The notes beneath the pieces were generated by a model, which was not told where the DNA came from, ran no database searches, and was given only the letters and a program-made list of their open reading frames with translations. A DNA stretch of 64,000 nucleotides from positions 1 to 64,000 of the forward strand of contig NZ_BSRQ01000017.1 of the NCBI RefSeq assembly GCF_030268685.1, in the 5' to 3' direction. The position numbers were made by a program, and so were the translations under genes. Source of the DNA: Microtetraspora sp. NBRC 13810. Its GTDB lineage: Bacteria; Actinomycetota; Actinomycetes; Streptosporangiales; Streptosporangiaceae. The first letter of the stretch is position 1. Each line of letters starts with the position of its first letter. This document shows, piece after piece, positions 1 through 9,500 of this stretch.

Positions 1-173
1 CCGCAAGAAACCAGACAATATTGTGAAACTTGGGCATATTATCCCCCGGGCACATACCGCGACGAGAACGTCCGGCGGACCATTCTTCCGGGGGTTTGTC
101 TTCCGTTCACCGCAGGGCCGCAAACGGCGATCGACGCCTTTTTCCTTTTCCCTGTCCCTTTGTTAGTGTCGTG

Positions 174-3100
174 CTAGTAGCCGTAGCCGCCGCGGACGAA
201 GTCCCACATGGAGTCCCTGGCGTTCCTGTACCAGGTCTTGGGGCCGTGGAGCCGCCCGGCCCGGGTCTTGCCGCGTTGATGGTAGCCCGAGACACGGGGC
301 TGCCCGGTGACCCAATCGTCCACCTTCACCGACACGCCCCGGCTGAGCTCGAAGCCGTAGGCTGTGCGTTTGCCCGTGTAGTCGGTCACGACATAACCTC
401 CGGCACCCACTTTCTTGGTTTTGTCGCCGCCTGCCACTTGAACGCCGGAGTAGGAGTCCCACGTGCCGGGCGTGGTATTCAGCCCGTCGATGTCCGTGTG
501 CGGAGCGACGAAGCCGCCGACGGCGGCGTCAATACCGATCCCGGTCGACATACCGGTCTTGAAGGTGCCGGCGAAACCGAAGCCCTTGCGGTCGGCGACA
601 GAGCACAGTTCGACACCGAACGAAGCGGTGAAACTGATGCTGATGCCGATACACGAGCCGGCGACGCCCTTCTTCGGCTTGCTCGGCGCCTTGGGCTTGG
701 GCGGCGCCGGTGGTGGGGGCGTCGCGTCGGGAATGCCGGGCTGCCGCAGCAGGGGCCTTCGGCCGGGTGCGACCGGACCGGCGAGGTAGGCCCATCGGCG
801 CGCGGCGATGTACCAGTTGCCCACCGCGAGGTATAGCTGGCTGGTGAAGAAGTTCAACTGGACGTGCACCAGATAGAGGTTCTGCCGGGCGAGGTAGTCG
901 TAGTTGCCGTAGCGGTACCAGAACTGGCGGTAGCCGATGAGATAGACGGAGGTCTTGGGGTACCGGCCGTCCGGGTCGGACAGGGTCGCCGGGTTGTTGT
1001 CGGCGTAGTTGTAGCCGTTCATCTGCTGCGACCGGCCCATGGTGATCTCCGGATCCACCGAGACGAACCGGCCGGTGCCGGGGTCGTAGCCGCGTGCGCC
1101 GAGCGTCGTCAGATCGGTGGAGGAGTCGACGATGCCTCCGACGAAGCCCTTCTCGTTCCCGGCCGGCCACTCGCCCGCGCCTGCCCGCACCTGCCCGAAA
1201 GGCGTGTAGCGGCGCCGGCTCAGGGAGCCGTCGACGGCGTCGATGGCCAGTTCGGCGGTGCCGTGGTGGTCGTTGACCAGGAAGGTGACCCCGGCGCCGG
1301 TTCGCATGGTGTTCTGGTAGTAGCGGGTGGCCTTGGCCGTGGGCCGGCCCTTCTCCAGCCGGATCTCCAGGTCGGGAAGGTAGAGCGTGGTACCCGCGGG
1401 GTCGTGGCGGAGCAGCCGTTCACCCTCGGCGGTGTAGAGGAAGCGGGTCTCTCCCTTCTTGTCGTCGACGACCTTGACCAGCTCACCCTCGGAGTCCCAA
1501 TGCAGGGTCTGCCTGCCGGAGGAGGTCGTCCGCGCCGTGGTGTTGCCGGCCTGGTCATAGCCGTAGGAGGCCGGGACGCCCGTCACCTCGGAGAGCTGGT
1601 GTCCCTTGAACTTCGGGTCGACGCCGGGGTTGCCCGCATAGCGGTAGGCGCGGGTCGCGGTCTGGGCGCCGCCGGACGGGCCGGCGCCGTAGTGGGTCTC
1701 GCCGGTGCGGTTGCCGGTGTCGTCATAGGTGTAGTTGACCCGGTACGGCGCCGGCCCGCCGATCGTGGCCTGCCCGGGGTCGGTCGCACACCCGGCGGGG
1801 CTTCCCGCGGGCGCCGCCTGGGTCCAGGCGTCGGCGAGCCGCCCCAGGTCGTCGTAGTGGAAGCACTGGTCGTCCACCCCGTCCCTGGAGGTGTCCGTGG
1901 CCTGCACGAGGTTGCCGGCATCCGTGTAGCGGTACTCCACGCTGCGGTCGGTGCCGGACATGCCGGCCTGCACCGTGGTGGCCTTCCTCAGCCGCTGCGT
2001 GCCGTACTCGTAGGAGAAGGTCTGGTCCACCTGTCTGCCGGCGGCACCGATCGACAGGCGCTGGCCGATCGGCTTGCCGGTCTTGGTGTAGTCGGTGCCC
2101 ACCAGGTAGGTGGACAGGTTGGACCCCATCTCCACCAGCCGGCCGAGGCCGTCGTAGGTGTACGTGATGTTCTCCGCCGGCAGGTCGCCGGCCGCCGGGC
2201 TACTGGACGCCCGCACGCTGCCGTCCAGGTTGTAGGCGGTGTCGAAGACGTAGCCGCCTTCCGGAGCCAGCGCGCCCTCGGCGCTCGGGAGCAGGAACCG
2301 CTTGCGTGTCGGCCGGTTCAGGCCGTCGTAGACGTCGATCTGTGTGGTGTACCTCGCCGTCCCCACGATGCGCGTGGCGCTGGTGAGCTGCCCTTTGCGA
2401 ACCGTGTCATAGACCCATTCGGCGACCTTGGCGCCGGGGGTCGCCGACGTGGCGTCGTACATCGCGGTCCTACGGCCGAGCCCGTCGTAGGTGACGGCGA
2501 GCTTCTTGCCCCGCGCGTCCTCGGTCAGTTCGAGTTGGTCCAGGTCGTTGTAGCCGAACTTGGTGACACCCTTGTCCGGGTCGGACGTCTGGATCCTCCG
2601 GCCGCGCAGGTCGTAGCTCGTCGTCCAGACGTGTCCGCCCGGCCCGGTGACCGACTCCTCCAGGCCGCGGTGGTCGTATCGGAAGACCGTGGAGACGTGG
2701 CCGGCAGCCCGGTGCTCACGGACCTCGGTCCTGCGGTCGTGCGCGTCGGTGTACGTGGTGACCGGTGTGCCGCCCTCCGGCGGGACCACCTTGGTCCAGT
2801 CACCGCCGTACTCGTAACGGGTCCGCCACCGCTCCTGCACATCGCTGCTGCCCACCAGCAGCCGGTCGGCCGTCTTACGGCCCTGGCCGTCGTAGTCGAA
2901 GACGTGCTGGGTCTCGATCTGGCCCGGGTCGGCCACCCCGAAGAGCTCCGGCGCCGGCTCGCCGTCGGCGTAGTAGCTCTCGTAGGTGCGGTCCACCTGG
3001 CCCGCGGCGTTGTAGAAGGTGTCGGAGATCAGCCGCCCCTTGGTCGTGCCGTCGAGTCCCGTCGCCTGTACCTGCCGCTGCCGCAGCCAGCCGTCGAACA

Positions 3101-6100
3101 AGGTGTAGGACACCTCCTGGCCGCCCTCGGCGGTGATGGACCTGGTGGCGACGGCGACGATCGCGTTCGGCCTGATGAGGTACTCGAACTCCTTGTCCGG
3201 CACGGCGGTGACGGCGCGGCCGCCGGTCCACACCTTGACCAGGTGCCCGGCCGCGTCGTAGCGGATGGTGGTGGTCCTGCCGCCGGCGTCGGTGTCGCCG
3301 GTCGGGCTGCCCCACGCCGGGTCGAGCACCTTGACGGTGGTGTGCGCCGTCGCGGCGTCGCCGCCCGTGGCCGGTGGGGTGGTCTCCTCGACCTTCGTGG
3401 TCAGCCCGTGCGTCTCGGTGAACCGCGTGGTCGTCGTCCTGCCGGCGACGTCGGTGACGGCCTCGGCCCGCCCATAGCGGTCGTACCTGGTACGCGTCTC
3501 GGCGAGATGGGTCACCGAGTTCGCCGTGGCCTCCTTGGCCTTCTCCACCAGGGTGGCGTCGCCACGGGTCGGCGCGGCCTTGAAGGCGCCGTCGTCGTAG
3601 TACGTGCGCTCTTCGGAGATCAGGTCCCTGGCCAGGTCCGGCGTGTCGGCGCAGCGCCGGGCCACGGTCCTGACCTGGGCCGGCCTGGCCAGGATGCGGG
3701 TGCCGTTCGCGGTGAACGTCGTGGTGACGCACTTCTCGTCACCGGTGACGGCGATGTCGCCCTCGTCGTCGACCTCGCTCGGCGCCCCGGTGCTGAGGTT
3801 GAAGGAGTTGACGGTCGTCCTGGTCGACCGCCAGCCGCTGTCGATCCGCTTCATGGTCCGGCTGCCCGCGACCCCGGTGAGGTTGGCGGTGACCGTGATG
3901 GTGCCCTTGTCGATCGTGCGGGTGCGGGAGGCGGTCTGGTGATGCCAGGGCTTGTTCACGGTCTTGCCGACCGGTTCGCCGCCGGCTCTGTCGTATTCGA
4001 TCGTCTTGACGGCCATCCCCTGCAGCGACTCGTGGTCGGGGAAGGAGCCACCCTCTCCGTCGCTGACCATGACCTGTTTGGCGCCGCCGTCGGCGTTCAG
4101 GCGGTCGCCGTGCATGCCCTGGAAGAACCAGTGGTCGGTCTGGGCCGGTGCGGCGCCGGTGACACCGGTCCGCACCCGGACCTTGTCGTACCCCTGCCAT
4201 TGGGACCAGGTCCGGTACTTCTCCTTGGTGAGCCCGTCGTCGTCGGTGAAGCGCCAGGCCGGCTCGCCGATGCTGTAGTCGTAGTCGGTCGCCATGTCCG
4301 GTGAGCCGCCGGTGAGGTCGCTTTGCACCAGCTGGGTCACCACGTACTTGTGGAACCAGTCCAGGGTCGGATCGGCGTCACCGCCGGACCTCTCCCAGAA
4401 GACCGGGAAACAGCGACGGTGGTTGGCCTGCGGGCTCGGCGTGTCGCCCACCCTGCAGTCCGGCGCGGAGTAGTTGACATCCAACACGCCACCGGTCTCG
4501 TTGGTGATGGAGCCGACCCGGTTCTTGACGAACGGCCCGACGTCGTCTCCGAGGATGTCCACCCTGTTGGGCCTCGGGGTGTAGGCGAAGCTGACCGGCG
4601 GCATCGTCACCGCGGTCGCTCCCGCGTGGCCCTTGTGGACGATCGACTTCAGCAGCAGTTGCCGGTCCACGTCCGCCGTGCCCCAGTCGTGGGAGAACGA
4701 CCAGGAGTCCACGGCCCGGTGGCCACTGCCGTCATTCTTGATCACCTTTGTGGTCGCCTCGACGACACGCTTGCGCGTCCAGAAGGTGGGGGCGTACGTC
4801 CCTTTGTAGTCCGCGCACTTCGTGCCGGCATCGCAGTTGAGGTCCCAGGGCACGTCCTCCCAGTACGCCGGATGGTCGGCGATGTTGGACTCGGCGCAGT
4901 CCGCGGCGGAACGCAGGCACCGCTCCGCGACCGTGAAGTCCACCCGGGCCGGGGCGTTGGCCGGATATGGGTTGTCGCTGTTCAGGCCGTATTCGACGCT
5001 CTTGAGGTAGCCGCCCCTGACATAGGGCGTGTCGTCCGCGGCCCGCAGGTTGCGCCCGTAGCGGTTGCCCTCCTGCCCGTAGTAGTAGACGATCGCGTTC
5101 CCGTGCGGGTCCTCGACGTAGTCGAGATTCCACCGCCAGGCCTGCTGGCACCACGACTGGGCGAAGGCGTCGGCGTGGCAGGGCTCGTTGTCGTCGTCAC
5201 CGAAGATCGGCACGGTCCAGGTGGATCGGGTTTCCGGCTTGCCGGAGGCCCAGCCTGCCAACCGGTTCTTCCCGAAGAAGTAGCGTTTCCCGTCCGGAGC
5301 GGTGACCACCCAGTACTCGTTGTCGTCGTCGCCGTTGTCGGTGTCGGTCTCCGACCCGGTGAGTTTCCGGATCCGGGTGCCGTCGTCCTTGCGTAACTTC
5401 CACTCGTCGGCACCGGACTGCACCAGCTCGCCGCCCTTGCCGCCCAGCGTCAGGACCGCGTTGTCGTAGCCCCAGCACTGGTCCATCGGGTGGACCTGGT
5501 AGGTGCTGTCCTTGGGAACGCCGTCGTCCTTGCAGGATCGGTATCTACGTTCGATGTAGCCGGGCCACAGGTCGAAGCCGTCCCCGACCTGCGAGCCCTG
5601 GTTGTTCGAACTGGAGGTGCGCCCGTCGATGGACGAGGAGGAGTAGGACACGACGAGTTCAGGGGTGAGCCCGCCGGGGACCGGCGGCGTCCGCAGGGGA
5701 TAGGACCAGGCGAAGTCCCCGGTCTGCGTGCCGACCTGCCAGGTGGCCGAGGCCGCCAGTTCGGTCGCCTTGTAGTCCCCCTTGGCGCTGTCGGCGCTCG
5801 ACGTCGCCGCGAACACGGCAGGTTCGGCGGCCGGCTCGACCTCGGCCGCGATCGTCCTGGATCGGGCGTCGTTGGTCGCCGGGACCGGGGTTGTGGTCCG
5901 GCACTCCGGTCGGTCAGGTGTCGCCAGCGCGCACGCGGGCAGGCTCACCAGCCGGAGCCGCGATCCGTACGAGCCGCCGAACGCCTCGGCGAATCCGGAG
6001 TAGTCCAGCCGCAGGCCCACCTTTCCCGGCACATCGCCTATCCGGCTCACGGTGAACACCACGCCCGTGACGCCGGTCCGGACAGCGGCGGCACGATCCA

Positions 6101-6488
6101 GCATCCGCACCCGGACCCTGCCCGGCTCGGCGCCGAGAGTCTGGGTCGCCGCCGGGGCGGCGACCCAGACCGGCAGGTTTCCCGCCCGCTGCCCGTCGCG
6201 GGCGCGGGCCGCGTCCCCCAGCGCCACTTCGGCCTGACCGGCAGCCGGCCAGCGTACGACCGGTTCCGGAGCGCGCGGGCTGTCCTTTCGAGGCTTCACC
6301 TTCAGGGTTTGGCCGGCCACCACCGGGTCGTGGTCCTCGGGTTCGGGATGGCCCCGGCCGGCCTGCGCCGTGCCGTATGCCGGCGTGGCCGCGAGCAGCC
6401 CCGCCACGAGGGCGGCCGTGAGGCCCATGGACAGGAACCGGCGGACCGGCCCGATCCTCAACCGCGTCGATACACCGCGGACGGTCAT
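174..6488 (-). CDS. Secreted Rhs/YD-repeat protein with unassigned C-terminal tip
   Basis: This 2104-residue protein has an N-terminal secretion signal (basic stretch, then a hydrophobic segment ending near an Ala-x-Gly region at about residues 38-42). A large central region carries many YD repeats (motifs such as YDYDGQGR and TYDGLGRR). The typical Rhs core end follows, with LGARGYDPGTGRF and then NGYNYADNNPATLSDPDG near residue 1890. After this come a Pro-rich linker (APPKPKAPSKPKK) and about 140 residues rich in Gly, which I do not recognise as a named toxin. Rhs shells usually encapsulate a variable C-terminal effector, so a toxin or adhesin role is inferred. The start at 6488 is preferred over the ATG at 6506 because GGAGG lies 7 nt upstream. 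It follows the LamG protein by 78 bp on the same strand. The only downstream DNA in the window is 173 bp, with no visible immunity gene. Confidence 0.9.
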   Translation of the reverse strand: MTVRGVSTRLRIGPVRRFLSMGLTAALVAGLLAATPAYGTAQAGRGHPEPEDHDPVVAGQTLKVKPRKDSPRAPEPVVRWPAAGQAEVALGDAARARDGQRAGNLPVWVAAPAATQTLGAEPGRVRVRMLDRAAAVRTGVTGVVFTVSRIGDVPGKVGLRLDYSGFAEAFGGSYGSRLRLVSLPACALATPDRPECRTTTPVPATNDARSRTIAAEVEPAAEPAVFAATSSADSAKGDYKATELAASATWQVGTQTGDFAWSYPLRTPPVPGGLTPELVVSYSSSSIDGRTSSSNNQGSQVGDGFDLWPGYIERRYRSCKDDGVPKDSTYQVHPMDQCWGYDNAVLTLGGKGGELVQSGADEWKLRKDDGTRIRKLTGSETDTDNGDDDNEYWVVTAPDGKRYFFGKNRLAGWASGKPETRSTWTVPIFGDDDNEPCHADAFAQSWCQQAWRWNLDYVEDPHGNAIVYYYGQEGNRYGRNLRAADDTPYVRGGYLKSVEYGLNSDNPYPANAPARVDFTVAERCLRSAADCAESNIADHPAYWEDVPWDLNCDAGTKCADYKGTYAPTFWTRKRVVEATTKVIKNDGSGHRAVDSWSFSHDWGTADVDRQLLLKSIVHKGHAGATAVTMPPVSFAYTPRPNRVDILGDDVGPFVKNRVGSITNETGGVLDVNYSAPDCRVGDTPSPQANHRRCFPVFWERSGGDADPTLDWFHKYVVTQLVQSDLTGGSPDMATDYDYSIGEPAWRFTDDDGLTKEKYRTWSQWQGYDKVRVRTGVTGAAPAQTDHWFFQGMHGDRLNADGGAKQVMVSDGEGGSFPDHESLQGMAVKTIEYDRAGGEPVGKTVNKPWHHQTASRTRTIDKGTITVTANLTGVAGSRTMKRIDSGWRSTRTTVNSFNLSTGAPSEVDDEGDIAVTGDEKCVTTTFTANGTRILARPAQVRTVARRCADTPDLARDLISEERTYYDDGAFKAAPTRGDATLVEKAKEATANSVTHLAETRTRYDRYGRAEAVTDVAGRTTTTRFTETHGLTTKVEETTPPATGGDAATAHTTVKVLDPAWGSPTGDTDAGGRTTTIRYDAAGHLVKVWTGGRAVTAVPDKEFEYLIRPNAIVAVATRSITAEGGQEVSYTLFDGWLRQRQVQATGLDGTTKGRLISDTFYNAAGQVDRTYESYYADGEPAPELFGVADPGQIETQHVFDYDGQGRKTADRLLVGSSDVQERWRTRYEYGGDWTKVVPPEGGTPVTTYTDAHDRRTEVREHRAAGHVSTVFRYDHRGLEESVTGPGGHVWTTSYDLRGRRIQTSDPDKGVTKFGYNDLDQLELTEDARGKKLAVTYDGLGRRTAMYDATSATPGAKVAEWVYDTVRKGQLTSATRIVGTARYTTQIDVYDGLNRPTRKRFLLPSAEGALAPEGGYVFDTAYNLDGSVRASSSPAAGDLPAENITYTYDGLGRLVEMGSNLSTYLVGTDYTKTGKPIGQRLSIGAAGRQVDQTFSYEYGTQRLRKATTVQAGMSGTDRSVEYRYTDAGNLVQATDTSRDGVDDQCFHYDDLGRLADAWTQAAPAGSPAGCATDPGQATIGGPAPYRVNYTYDDTGNRTGETHYGAGPSGGAQTATRAYRYAGNPGVDPKFKGHQLSEVTGVPASYGYDQAGNTTARTTSSGRQTLHWDSEGELVKVVDDKKGETRFLYTAEGERLLRHDPAGTTLYLPDLEIRLEKGRPTAKATRYYQNTMRTGAGVTFLVNDHHGTAELAIDAVDGSLSRRRYTPFGQVRAGAGEWPAGNEKGFVGGIVDSSTDLTTLGARGYDPGTGRFVSVDPEITMGRSQQMNGYNYADNNPATLSDPDGRYPKTSVYLIGYRQFWYRYGNYDYLARQNLYLVHVQLNFFTSQLYLAVGNWYIAARRWAYLAGPVAPGRRPLLRQPGIPDATPPPPAPPKPKAPSKPKKGVAGSCIGISISFTASFGVELCSVADRKGFGFAGTFKTGMSTGIGIDAAVGGFVAPHTDIDGLNTTPGTWDSYSGVQVAGGDKTKKVGAGGYVVTDYTGKRTAYGFELSRGVSVKVDDWVTGQPRVSGYHQRGKTRAGRLHGPKTWYRNARDSMWDFVRGGYGY

Positions 6489-6528
6489 GCGAGATCCTCC
6501 GAGCACGTCGTGGAGTGAGGCGGAGAGA

Positions 6529-6560
6529 GCGGGCCGGTGGCCGGGAGGCCACCGGCCCGC
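6529..6560 (-). terminator. Perfect 12-bp inverted repeat between the two giant genes
   Basis: The arms at 6529-6540 and 6549-6560 are perfect complements (gcgggccggtgg and its reverse complement) around an 8-nt loop. The hairpin starts 6 bp after the stop of the LamG gene and lies before the Rhs ribosome-binding site. No T-run follows, so it may be an intra-operon attenuator or an mRNA stabiliser rather than a full terminator. Confidence 0.6.
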
Positions 6561-6566
6561 GACAGG

Positions 6567-9500
6567 TCAGCCGGGAATCGAGCCGATCTCCGTCGGCAGG
6601 GCCAGCATGTCGATGAGCTGCCGGGAAGCCACACCGCGCAGCACCCACACGTCATCGACCATTCCGGCCCAGGCCCTGCCGTTCGGGTAGGCGCCGCCGG
6701 TGAGGCTTCTGCCCACCTGCAGCGAAGCGATGGGGCCGAACGGCCGGGTGCGGTGGCGGAGGGACAGGTTGTCCGCTTCGGCGGTGGCCTCCTTCTCCCC
6801 GTTCACCCACAGGGTGACGGTGGCCTCGATCGCGTCGTAGGTGACGGCGATGTGGTCCCAGGGTTCGAAGACGCCCTGGTGGAACATGGAGTGCTCCACA
6901 CTGGCCGTGTTCGCGCCGGTGCCGTCCTTGTCGGGCACGTCCAGCACGTAGCGCTGCTTGTCCGGGTCGTACCTGACCGTGATCGCACTGTTGTGTGATC
7001 CGGTCAGGCCCAGCACGATCATCGGCCGGGTCGGGGTGCCCGGGGTGGACACCCACGCCGAGACGGTGAAGCTGTCCCGGGTGTCGATCACGGGCCCGTT
7101 CGCCACGGCGTAGTCGTTGTTGCCGCCCGGCAGTTCGAGCGCTCCGCTGGGAGTGCCCGCCGGCGACTTCACCAGCACCTTGGACCAGTCTGTGGTGATC
7201 TTGGCGGCGCCGTTGAGCGTCAGCGGGTACGCGACTCCCTGACCTGTGTCAGGGCTGCTCGCCGGGGTGCCGGTCGCGGTGTTGAGGTGCCACTTGCTCT
7301 CGATCAACGGCTTGATCGCGAACAGGTCGTGCACCTCGTCGGCCGACACCACCCGGTCGTAGACCCGGACATCGTCGAGGGGGCCCGGCACATAGTCAGC
7401 GAACTGCCCCCGCCAGATGCTCCGGCCGATCTGGAACGCGCCGCCCGCCGCCCACACCGGACCGAGGTCGGCGGGTATGCCCTCCACCCCGTTGACATAG
7501 AGCCGCAGCTTCATGGTCACCGCGTCCTGCACCCCGACCAGGTGGGTCCACACGCCGGGCCTGGCCGGACCCCTGGATTTCGCGATGCCGGCCGTGCTGG
7601 CGTTCCCGTCGGCCACGGGCCGCGACAACCGCCACGTCTGGTCGGTCGGGTCGTACTTCAGGTAGAAGCCCGCCATCTGTGAGCCGATCTGGCTGGCCAC
7701 GGTGAAGTGGGTCGTGGGCAGCGTGGCCGGCATCTTCACCCACGCCGACACGGCCAGGTTCTTGGTGGTGTCCACCACCGGCCCGCTCGTGGCCGCGTAG
7801 GCGGTGGTGCCGTTGAGCCTCATCGCCGTGCCCAGCGCGCCGGGCACGCCGAGGGCCGCACCGCCCTGCGGGGTGGCCGGATGGCCGCCTCGGGGCGAGG
7901 AGTCGGCCAGTTGGGGCGCGCCGGCCGGTTCGTCCAGTTTCCAGTGCGCCTTCGGGGCCGTGCCGTCGGCGACCCAGAACTCGTAGGTGCCGGTCGACCA
8001 GTTGTTGGCCGCGTCCCAGGCCGTCAGATACAGCGTGTTCAGTCCGGCACGGGTGGGCATCGCCTTGACCGACTCGGTGTTGGCGGCCTTGACCTGGGCG
8101 GCCCCCTCGGAGGGGGTGGTGTTCATCGCCCAGGCGTACTTGGTGACCCGGGTGTCGAACGTGACGGTGAACGTTCCGTACCGGCCGACCCCGTTGGTCG
8201 GGACCTGGTTCGGGTTGCCCGGGTCGAGCGCCGGATACCCGTCGGCGCCGGTGGAGGTGATCTTCGCCGCGGGCAGGGCCCTGGCGTCGTAGACGAAGTA
8301 GCAGGCCGTCGCGTTGCCCGACCAGCTCCACGGGCTCCATGCCCGGCCGTCGTAGGCGCGCACCCCCCAGTGGGCGACGACGCCCTGCGGGACCACGCCG
8401 GTGGGGATCTTGACGCTGAACGAGGAGTGGCGCGCCCCGCTCGCGGACATCTTCACCACGGTGCCGAGGTTCTTGGTCTTCTTGACGCCGTTCTCCGTCC
8501 ACAGCACGTGGAACTGCGCCCTGAGCTTCTCCCCCTCCACACCCTTGTTGTCAGCATCGGTGAGGTTCTTGGCGAACAGGGTCGGGAGCTGGTTGAACCT
8601 GGCCGGCTTCTCCGGGCCGGTGCACGGGCCGCCGGGACTGGAGGAGAGCTGGCTCATCTTCGGCTGCGTCGGCGGGGTGTTGTAGTGCACCCGGACGAAC
8701 GCGTTCCGGTCGAACCGCTTCCAGGCGAGCTGGTCGCCGCCGTCGCGGGCACGGAGCCCGAAGGTGGTGTTCGACCAGCCTCCCTTGGCCGCCTGCTGCA
8801 CCGCGCTGGTCACGTTGAACAACACGTCACCGGCGGGACAGCCGGAGTTCCAGCCCTTGGCCACGTTCCTGCCGTCCAGCCGGCGCACCCAGTTGTCCGA
8901 TGTGGAGTTCCAGGTGGAGCCCGGCCCGAAGCTCTTGGCCAGGTAGATGTCCACGACCCGCTTCCTGCACGAGGTCGCGAACGTCTCCTGCACGTGGAAC
9001 TCGGCGGAGATGATCTGCTTGTGCGCGAACCTGGCGGTGGGGACGCGGTAGAACAGCCGCTTCTCGTACCACCCGTTGCAGTAACGGCCAGCGGGCGGGT
9101 AGTCCCGAGGGCATCGTCCCATGCCCTCGTTCTTGCTGAAGTTGTACTTCCCCCATCCGGCGCTGGAGACCATCAGCCGGGCCGACGCCCTGGGGGTGTC
9201 CCACATCGGGTCGATGTAGACGGGGTACGTGGTGTCGGCCCCGTTGAGCAGGGCCGGGTCCGGCTTGAGGGTCAGCTCCCCGTCGGCCACGGTCGTGGTC
9301 ACCGCGGCGACCTTGGAGGTGTCACCGGGCTGATCGGCCGAAGCCTCCGTGACCGGGCTCTCGACCAGTTCCTCGGCCGGCGGCTCCGCGTCGTCGGCCG
9401 TCATCCGCGACTGCTGCGCGGCGGGCGCCGTGGAGTCCCACATGATCGGCGGCGGGGCCTCGTAGACCACGCCGCCCGTGGCTTCGTCCACCGCCTGCTG

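Noticed and set aside
864-4304. Very long plus-strand open frame opposite the Rhs gene
   Set aside because: It is antisense to a clear YD-repeat protein and exists only because high GC removes stops; it has no domain content.
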